This document shows positions 44,505 to 54,000 of a DNA stretch of 64,000 nt, piece by piece; position 1 is the first letter of the stretch; each line of letters begins with the position of its first letter. The DNA lies in the NCBI GenBank assembly GCA_046704385.1, contig JBJKSB010000073.1, positions 1-64,000 on the forward strand. Reading direction: 5' to 3'. The notes below the pieces were generated by a model. That model did no database searches. It had not been told where the DNA came from and worked only from the letters and a program-made list of their open reading frames with translations. The translations under genes were made by a program, and so were the position numbers. The stretch is from GH45 sp046704385. GTDB lineage: Bacteria > Bacteroidota > Bacteroidia > Bacteroidales > SZUA-534.

Positions 44505-44618
44505 ATGTGCTAACTTGCCGACAAAAAGCACGAAACTTGTACTATCCCATCCATTTATACCGCCTTGAAGTCAGTGACAAAATTCTTAAAATATTTTCCG
44601 AATTAAAGGTTTTCAAAC

Positions 44619-46007
44619 TTAGTTGGGTTGTATTTCCTCCGCCAGGCTGGCCCTGATTTTTTGCATTGCCTCATCGGCAGTCATGGTTCCGGTTAAAACA
44701 TCCATAAAATAATTAGGCTCATTCATACGGCTCTTTCCAAAAATCAAACTGCTGTTTTCCTGCATTTTAAATGAATTTGAGCCGTATTTTTTTTGAATAT
44801 AATTGGCAAAACTTTCAAACTGATCCGATCCAAAACTTACATCGGCCAGATTTCCTTTAATCCCTGTCGGACATTTGGTATTCCTAACCCAAAGCTCAGC
44901 CATCGACGGCTGATTCATTGCCAACAGGAACTTTATAGCCTGCTCTTTGTGTGGAGCACTTTTTAAAACTCCCCACATAATTGGATAACCTGAGGGGTAC
45001 ATAATTGCCGGTTTAAAGGTCGGATATTCATTCGGTACACAATTCATAACTCTTGAATCATCATACGAATCCCAGATATTATACATCCACGAACCATTTG
45101 AAAAAAACAGGCATTGTTCATCAATCAGGTTATTTTTATTATCATTCCAAACCATCGTTTTCCAGCTATCTTCAATCATATGATACTGCGACAACTTTTC
45201 GAGAGCCTGAAGGGTTTTATACCACGCTGAGAGCTTTTTCTCTGTAATAACATCACTATAAACTTCGTCCATGTCATTAACTTCCGATAAATAAAGGTTA
45301 ATGGCGATGGTAAAAGCCGTAGTCCAGTCATAAGTTTCCTGGAACGGTACAATATGGTCGTTATTTGCCTGGTTGTATTGGTCAACAGCTTTTATACAGG
45401 AAAGGAAATCTTCAAAAGTCATTTCAAATTGTTTTACCTCTATACCCAGTTTTTTAGTCACTTTTTTATTGGTCCATAGCGCCCAAAACTGCCCCTCCAG
45501 GAATGGTCCGGGAATTATACCACCCCAACGTTTTTTAACTTTGTCCAGATCAATTTGAGGAATAGTATTTTTTGCCAGGCCCCGGAATTCACTGAAATCA
45601 ACCAGGTACTTTTTAGCCCAACCCATATCACCAATATGATTACCAATTCCTTCAACATCATCGTTTATAAGTACAACATCCCAATCAGGTGTAGGCTGCT
45701 TTAACAGGTTTGCCATAAAATCGAGCGTACTTTGCTGGTTATACCTGTCGTATCCAATTTCCTCCGGAAATTTCAGGTTAATATTAACATCCTGATGTAA
45801 AAATTCATATTCACGGACAAAATCGCGAACAATGTTTTCACGCTTACCTTCATTCATCCACTGCCCAATAAAATTAACCTGATATGTTGCTGCAACATTA
45901 TAATCGGAATTTGCAGAGGTTTGATTATCAGATTCATTAAAATCAGAACAGCCAGACCACAATAATAGCTGTAATATTAAGGCTGCAAATATTGGAATAG
46001 ATTTCAT
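44619..46007 (-). CDS. ABC-type sugar solute-binding lipoprotein (orphan)
   Basis: The 462-aa lipoprotein has a type II signal sequence (lipobox LWSGC, Cys near residue 20) and an SBP_bac_1 (cluster B) fold: VNFIGQWMNEGKRENIVRDF near residue 50, WALWTNKKVTKKLG near residue 180, FFSNGSWMYNIWDSYDD near residue 300, and a MAELWVRNTKCPTG hinge segment. No permease or ATPase gene is in reach, so it either serves a distant transporter or acts as a sensor partner. Such proteins are uncommon in Bacteroidota, where SusCD uptake dominates. Confidence 0.85.
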   Translation of the reverse strand: MKSIPIFAALILQLLLWSGCSDFNESDNQTSANSDYNVAATYQVNFIGQWMNEGKRENIVRDFVREYEFLHQDVNINLKFPEEIGYDRYNQQSTLDFMANLLKQPTPDWDVVLINDDVEGIGNHIGDMGWAKKYLVDFSEFRGLAKNTIPQIDLDKVKKRWGGIIPGPFLEGQFWALWTNKKVTKKLGIEVKQFEMTFEDFLSCIKAVDQYNQANNDHIVPFQETYDWTTAFTIAINLYLSEVNDMDEVYSDVITEKKLSAWYKTLQALEKLSQYHMIEDSWKTMVWNDNKNNLIDEQCLFFSNGSWMYNIWDSYDDSRVMNCVPNEYPTFKPAIMYPSGYPIMWGVLKSAPHKEQAIKFLLAMNQPSMAELWVRNTKCPTGIKGNLADVSFGSDQFESFANYIQKKYGSNSFKMQENSSLIFGKSRMNEPNYFMDVLTGTMTADEAMQKIRASLAEEIQPN

Positions 46008-46159
46008 AATCAGTTTTGTTTAGCGCGTAATGATTACAATTGTCATATTATCTTTGAGTAAATATAATATTTCAATTTATTTTTCGCAAAACTGTTCAGC
46101 AGATCATTGATACTGTACCAAAGTGTCAGAAGCACCTGTTAATAAAAAATAAATTACTC

Positions 46160-48031
46160 TTAAAAAAAGTCAGATAAGCCTGGAACAGAGCCATCAGCAT
46201 TTTTTTCAGGTTGCCAGCTTCGCACTAAAATACGCGGGTGAAGGGAGTCGCGCATATCGATATAAAGGAAAAGATAACCTTTATCGGCATAATTAGTGGA
46301 ATAATAATTCTGAACTATCTGAATACCATATTCGTCTGAATTATTTTTTTTCCGAATCTCATTGTCTTCAAACTGGATATTGACAAACTCATTTTGATTA
46401 AAAACAGTCTTCAAACGATCTATATATTCAGCTTTTGAAAGCCTTATATATTCGATATCATTTTTAAAATTCCCGTACATCCCATCCAATGGTTCAGCCT
46501 TTTCAAGAACACGGCCAATAATGATAAGTGCATCGTTTGAAAAAATGGATTCAATATAATCTATCCTTTCAAGGGCATATGCTGTTTTGTAATTTTCCAT
46601 GAACTGGATTAACTGCAGTTTATTTTCTTCAGGCCATTTTGAATGTGACATAATATCATCGAGGGCTTTACGGCTTAATGAAAAGGCGATATTATCAATT
46701 TTTAAATCCTTATTTATTGTGAAAGTAACATCCTCAACAAATTGCCGGTCGTTGTTTTTAAATGAAAAAATCATAGGTAATGAGCGAACCAAAACACTAT
46801 TTTCGAATTTTATAAACTTTAGTTCCGGGTTTTTATCAATGATTTTAGCATTACCATATTTAATCAGATGGTCGAACCCGTCTTTGCCATTTTCAGTTAA
46901 ATCAGCATCTAAAGAGCTGTAATTTTTGGTTTCAATACTCTGGGTAAACTTATCGATTAAATTACGGTAAGGAGTTTCATCGGCTACGTCACTAACCAAG
47001 TTATCAACCTCCTTGCTTTCGCCTGATAAAGCTTGTTTTTGATCCTTTGCAACCTGACTTTCCGATTTTAATGGGATCTCTTTTTGCTGAACCTGAGTTT
47101 TGGTGTTATCTTTTGTAAGCGAAACGTCATCACCAATTACCTTCATAAATGGTTCATCAATTTCTGATTTTGAAAAATAAGGTATATCGGTATTTTGAAT
47201 TACATTATAAAGCTCAAGATCCATTTTGCTCTTGCTTTCAAAAATATACTCAGCCTTAATGCGCAACGATCCCAGACTTTTGCCTTCAGGTCCGGGGAAT
47301 TCAGCATATGCGTCTCCGTTTTTTGAACTAACCAGATTTGTCCATGTTTTACCATTCCAATAGGTATAATCAAAATTCTCAACGGGTTTGCCTTTATAAT
47401 TAACCTCGAAATAAATTGACTTTACTTTCGAGTTGTTATTATCATCAATACTTTTAACATGAATCTCAATATTATTGAATATGGCAATTATTTTGGCAGG
47501 CAATTCGGTTAACAAATCCGTTTCATTATCTTTTTCGGATTTATATTTTAATTCACTGTTCAAAGGGTGTGTTCGCAACAAAACCAGCGACCAGTAATAA
47601 TAACGCAGTGCATCGGCAATTTGCAATTCATCAAGGTTTTTATCACCTAGTTTGGTGTATTCCAGTATTTTATTTTTTCTTCCTTCGAATAAACTATTTA
47701 AATCATTTTCAGAAATATACCTTAGCACCTCTGTCTTTCCTGAATTTTCGTTTGCAATTCGCTTGGTTTGCTGCTGAATTGTATTATGATATGTTTCAAT
47801 GATATTTTTTAGTTCGTCATTACTAGTGGTTATATTTTTAAACCGATCAGCCTGCGACAAGCTGATTTTTTGAATTAATGCCTCTAACGCTTCTTTATCG
47901 GCATTTCGCACATTTTGCGACGTTCCCGATCCCCAGATATAATCTGTGGAATTTTTAATCTCATCGACTGTTTGCGCGTTTAAAATACAGGACATTAGTA
48001 ACCCCAACAAAATACATCCAAAGAATTTCAT
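46160..48031 (-). CDS. LPP20-type exported protein, 623 aa
   Basis: The protein has a signal peptide with MKFFGCILLGLLMSCILNAQ and an LPP20-like domain (about residues 20-100: DYIWGSGTSQNVRNADKEAL then EALIQKISLSQ). A central beta domain lies at about 175-290, a linker rich in K/Q/E at about 300-345, and a C-terminal region of unknown fold ends VPGLSDFF. Function is unknown; LPP20 proteins are outer-membrane or surface lipoproteins. ATG 48031 is preferred to an earlier start because it lies five bases after the stop of the 2703-aa gene and begins the signal peptide. It is the last gene of the PEGA/cohesin/giant-protein operon. Confidence 0.75.
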   Translation of the reverse strand: MKFFGCILLGLLMSCILNAQTVDEIKNSTDYIWGSGTSQNVRNADKEALEALIQKISLSQADRFKNITTSNDELKNIIETYHNTIQQQTKRIANENSGKTEVLRYISENDLNSLFEGRKNKILEYTKLGDKNLDELQIADALRYYYWSLVLLRTHPLNSELKYKSEKDNETDLLTELPAKIIAIFNNIEIHVKSIDDNNNSKVKSIYFEVNYKGKPVENFDYTYWNGKTWTNLVSSKNGDAYAEFPGPEGKSLGSLRIKAEYIFESKSKMDLELYNVIQNTDIPYFSKSEIDEPFMKVIGDDVSLTKDNTKTQVQQKEIPLKSESQVAKDQKQALSGESKEVDNLVSDVADETPYRNLIDKFTQSIETKNYSSLDADLTENGKDGFDHLIKYGNAKIIDKNPELKFIKFENSVLVRSLPMIFSFKNNDRQFVEDVTFTINKDLKIDNIAFSLSRKALDDIMSHSKWPEENKLQLIQFMENYKTAYALERIDYIESIFSNDALIIIGRVLEKAEPLDGMYGNFKNDIEYIRLSKAEYIDRLKTVFNQNEFVNIQFEDNEIRKKNNSDEYGIQIVQNYYSTNYADKGYLFLYIDMRDSLHPRILVRSWQPEKNADGSVPGLSDFF

Positions 48032-48036
48032 ACAGG

Positions 48037-51000
48037 TTATTTTAAAATTATACATTTCCGCTGTGCCGAATAGTTATTACTTGTTAAGCAATAATAATAA
48101 ATACCCGGATCTAATCCTGAGGTATTCCAGTCAATAGTATGTTTGCCGATAGTAATAAATTGATTTAATAAAGTCATTGCCAATTTTCCGTTAACGTCGT
48201 AAACTTTAAGCAAAACATGCTGATCTTCAGGCAAATTTAATGTAATTTTTGTTATCGCTCCCAAAACAGGATTAGGAAAGTTTTGTGATAAAATAAATTC
48301 CGAAGTTATGCCAGGAATATCAGGTTTAGTAATACCAGTACTTATTTTACCCGATTTTTGTCTTATGTCATAATAAATAATTGGATCTTTATCCGGAACC
48401 ACCATGCCGCTGGTACGTACAGTAAAATTAATGAGATTGCTATTACTAAAATCAACATAATCACTTAAAACTCCCAGATTGACTTCATAAATGTTTTCAC
48501 TGGAATGGTTATAATTCAATTCTATAACATTCTTGTTTTTAAAAACTTCTCCCCGGGTTATTTCTTTAATAACTACACCTTCGGGAAGCTGGATTAGTAT
48601 ATGCGAAAATTTGTAATCTGAAACCTTATCCACTAACACACTATAGGTATCTTCATGGTCTGCATCCAATTTTACCGTTGCCCCACCGGTAATTTTAAAC
48701 TTTTGCTCAAGTTCATTGATGTCAATTGATTTTTGTTTGGTATCGTTCCATACCTTTGCAAAAACCATAAAATCTTCAAAGTCAAGCTGATCATCAGGTT
48801 CCACAACATAATTCACAGGACTGGTTCCATTAACCGGACCAAATTCAATGGTGATATCCTTGTTGTTCCATGCATCAATAAAGTCAGCAATATCATTCCC
48901 ATTAAGCTGCCCATCAACATTGTAATCACCAATAATTCCCAAACTGCAATTCAAATTATCATTTACGCCCGATATGTATCTGTCAAAAAACGACCGGCAA
49001 AAATATCCCGGCAGGCTAAACCTGATGGTATAGGTACCCGGGGCTAAAAATATTTCATCAGAATTATTGGATTCATAAACCAGGTTATTTTTACTGTATA
49101 CCTTAATATTTACTCCGGAAAGATTTGAACCACCGGCATCCGTAATTTGTGGTAAAAATTTAGTTAAAGTTCCGGTAGATTCGTAAGCTCCCATATCAAT
49201 GGTTGAGTATGATATCCTGGGATTATTATCCAGATCAAAATCACCCAAACCAAAATTGGCAGTATCAGCCATTCCGCTATTAATAGCCGGAGATATCGGC
49301 TGTAAATGATAATTACCCTTATCGCTGTCTGTAAATAATGGATCGGAATTAATATTTCCTTCGCCCGTGCTAAGGGTTTGAACAATTGAATATTTTACAT
49401 CTGCCCTGGTAAATGTACCAGGACTTGCATAAATAATTGAATTTCGGATCATTGGAGCATTGTCGGTTTTTAAACCGCCCCCGGAATTATTTGCAACAGT
49501 GCTGTTAATAATAGTTGCGTCACTTGTGCAAATGGCATATGATCCGGAATTGTCAGCTATTAATGAATTTTTTATGGTTACATCTTCTGTATAAGCCCGA
49601 AGAGCTGGTCCTTCCCCACCCGATCGATTATTGCGTAATTGAGAGTTTAACAGTGTCAGCTTGTCGCCCCATATTGTTATTCCTCCGCCTTCATTGGACG
49701 ATAAGTTATTTTCAATTATTGAATTGGAGATAACCACTTCAGACTGATTAATTCCAAGGCCACCACCCTTGTCGGCATCATTTTCAGTAACAATTAAATT
49801 GCTTAACTGACCTTTGACATCGTTTAGTTGAATTCCTCCGCCATTATCAGAATAACCCCCGGTTATTGTAAATCCATTTATAACCATATTTTCGGTATTG
49901 TTCGCGGTTATATCCGATCCATTTCCCCCACCGTCAATTACTGTATTATATATAAAATTAGTATCCTGCGATTCAATAAATCTTGAAGTCAATACTATGT
50001 CCCGGCTATTGATGTTTATATTTTCATAATAAGTACCCGGATAAACCAGAACCGTATCACCGTTTATTGAAGATATTATACCTGTCTGAATTGTTTTATA
50101 AGGATAATCCTTTGAACCATCACTTATGGATAATTGACTGCTGTCATTTACATATATAATTTTCCGGTCGTTTTCACGGAAAGTAAATTTTACCTTGGCA
50201 TAAGTTTGTTCATTTGAAATGTCGAGTAAGTATACATCGCCCACCGTAAGTTCCCCGCCAGAGTATGTTATTGAATCCAAACCGGGATTTTCGGGAATAT
50301 AATTGCTCCAAAACCAGTATGAATTATTATCTTCATCAACCCAGGCAAGGTTAATCCAATGTGCACCAACTCCTACAGGCGAATTCCATTTAATTAAAAA
50401 ATCCTGATTGGTTACAATACTATTATTCACCGGACTTATTATATCAGGATAGTCGAAAACCTGGTTGATTGAATCAAGATATTGAGCCTGATGCCCTGAT
50501 TTATCCCGAACATAAAACGTATAATACCCAAGCGGAACCGATTTATTATAATTAAAACAATGCCTGTAATACCCGTCACCGGGTGTATTATCACAATAAT
50601 TACCATCATCATAAAGCAAATAATTTTCCCCGTTGGGAAATTCCACCCATACCGAATCAATATCGCTTAAACCCTGGGCATCATTAGCAGTAAGATTCAG
50701 GTCAAAATTGTACACTTCATTTCCTTCTTCATCCAAATAATGACAGAAGTTAAGACTTGCATCCAGGATATAGGGATCTTGAGGAGGTAAAATCAGGTTC
50801 TGTTTCGAAAATTCTATATTGTGGTTATCCTGAAAAGTCATTTTGCCGTATTGTGTCAGGTTTTCATCAAAGCCTGAAGTTGCAGTAATATTACCCCAGG
50901 CATAATCAGCATCACGGCCTCTTTGATTATTGGTATCATCTTCATCAGCCAGTTCAAATAAAAAACCTCCCTGGTAACCTGGTTGCAACAAAACTTTTTC

Positions 51001-54000
51001 ATTGGGTTGAACATTATAATTTATCAGACTATAGGCCGGTATAGCAAATTCTACAGTATACCTTTTTGCATCGTGCCAACGGGAATATAAGCTTGCATAT
51101 GGCCCGTTTCTCCTGTCGTCCAGATCTTCAAGTGCCGTATATTCCACAAATAACCGGTCATCATAATTATTATGCATGGCCAGGGTCAACGGATCAGTAT
51201 CAAATATCAGCTTAAATGCATCATTGTCCCACCACCAGTCCTGTCTGTCCCCCAGAATTGAATCGTTAACACTGATAAAACCGTACATAAACAATGAATC
51301 ATAAGCCACATATAAATCTGCATATAAATCTTTGGTATAACCTTCGAGGCACCAAATCATATTTGAAGTGTCAATGTGGATATGTCCAATCTGGCTATCC
51401 CAGAATGCATCTTTCGCAGCGTCAATAGTCACTAAAGCCGACGGAGCATAAGCAAACCTTAATATTGTTGATGATTGTATGTTATCTAAATTCGCATATA
51501 AAATAACCTGATAAATTACTCCATTTTCAAGTGGCTGCCCGTTTGAATCAAAATTATACAAAACAGAAGATTGATCTGAATCCAGGTCAACATTCCAGAC
51601 TCTTCCCTGGTTTAAATCGTCTACTTCAACCGTATAGCTTGTTGCACCGGAAACCAGGTTCCAATCAATACTAAAGTTTTGATCTGAAACGAATTCATTA
51701 TTTTGTATTGAAGTAATTTCAGGAATAGACAGAATAAAATTTATAGAATCGGTGGCAGATACTAAATTACCTGATTTATCGATTGCATGAAAAGTATAAT
51801 ACCCAAAGGGCGGTTCAACATCTCCGCCTGTACACCATCCATAATTACCATCATTCTTATAACCATCACAACTATTCCCGTCATCTGATAATAAATGAAT
51901 TGAATTATCGGGATAGGTCACCCAAACTGAATCGATATCACTTAACCCCTGTGGATCGTTAAGTTCTAAATAAAACTTGTAAGTCCATCGTTCATGATCA
52001 CCATCTGACAAATAATGCTGTAAACTTAACCGGTGAGAGGCAATAAAAGGTGAATTATCATCCATTAACAGGTTTTTATGAGATATTTCAACCTGGTTAT
52101 TAGCTAATAAAGTTATGTTTCCATAATTTGACAGGTTATTTTCCGAATTTTGGTTAACCGTTTCATTTCCCCAATAGAATTCAGCCTCCCGGCCACGGGT
52201 ATTCAGTGTATCATCTTCATCGGCCAACCCAAACAGGAAACCTGCCTTGTAGTTTTCGGTTAAATTGAAAGGCTCATCCGGGTCAGGGCTGGTATTAATT
52301 AATTTACCAGCAGGTATGGCAAATTCCAGGGTATAACCACCCGGTTTAATATTTCGGACAAACATGTTGCTGCCCGGACCATTTCGAGGGTCATCAGCAT
52401 CAGATCGGGCTGTATATTCTATACGCACAACATCGCTGGCATTTTTATCAGAGGCAAGTGTAAACGGGTCATTATCCAACAGAATTTTAAAAGCATCATT
52501 ATCCCACCACCAATCGTATTTGTCACCCATAACATCGTCATTAACCTCCACAAAACCATAAAGAAAATAGTTATCATACGCCAGGTAAACATCTGCGGAA
52601 CAATCATTATCATAGTCGGATTCACTCCAAACCAAATTGGAGGCATCAATATGAATATGGCCGGTGGCTGTTTCCCAAAAACTATCCTTATTGCCATCAA
52701 CAATAATTAACGGATTCGTTTGATAGGTGAAAATTACTTCAGTATGCGACCAGAAATTTAAGGAATTGGCAAACAAATTCAGTTTATAAACCTGACCTTC
52801 AACCAAATCGGGACCGTTATAATTAACCGATGAAAAAGAAGAATCAATACCATAGGACCAGATATTACTTCCGTCACCTACCTCAACATATGCAGTATAT
52901 GAAGTAGCTCCCGGTAATTTTTCCCATTCAATCTTAAAATCTTTATTTTGGACTGTTCCATCGTTTATCGGGGATTTAATAACCGGACAATCCAGGATAA
53001 CATCAACAGTGCTGATTTTTGAATTTGTATTTCCTGATTTATCACGTACATTAAATGTATAATTGCCAGCCTGAGGTCTTTGGTTTGGCCAATTACAAAA
53101 ACGATAGTTTCCATCGCCGGCAACATCATCACAATGGGTATTGTCGTCGTATAAAGTATAGTTTTCACCAGACGGGGTTTCGACCCAAACCTGGTCGATA
53201 TCACTCAAGCCTTGCGGATCGGTAACATCAATCCAAAAATCATAACCATAGTTTGGATTATTCAGATAACTTATACTGTTTTGTACACTTAAACCATAAT
53301 TACCGAATACGGGCTTATTTGCATCAGTTGAATAAGCAAATTTTAAAGGACTAACCCAGCTTGAAGCATCATCAACTGTGGCCCTTAATTCCCATCCATA
53401 CATATTGCCATCATGCAAATCCTGACCCTGGCTGTTATAATTATAAGTCACCTGATTCTCAGTAGTATTAATCCACCCCCAAACATCACCATAACCATCA
53501 AGCCAAACTCGCATACTATAGCTGGTAGCACCAGGTACTGTTTCCCATTGAAAAACAGGAGTTGCACCAGCAACCACTCCATTAACAACAGGGCTTATAA
53601 CTTTTGGCAGATCAATTACATAATCAAGCACATCGGTTCCGGTAGTTATATTACCAGAGTTATCGGTGGCTGAAAAAGTATATGTTCCTGTTTTTAAACT
53701 TGAATAATTCCAGAAATCACCTTCAAAAGCCCCGTCATTTTCATTAAAGTTCAATGTAATTAATTCATTATCAGGAGTAGTAACCACTACTGACTTAATA
53801 TCATTCAAACCTTGAGGGTCGAATACATTAGTTTTAAGCGAAAACCCGTAATCTTCACTACCATTTGGGCTTGCGTAATGCATTGACTGAACTTTTTGAG
53901 ACACAATTATTGGTTTTGTAAGTTCGGAGGAATAAACAAACCGATACGATTCACGCCAGCTACTACCCTGGCTTGAACTTGCCTGAACCTGCCAGTAGTA

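Noticed and set aside
48037..48055. Overlap of the LPP20-type gene with the 3' end of the giant gene
   Set aside because: It arises only from the longest frame (start 48055). The signal-peptide start at 48031 removes the overlap.
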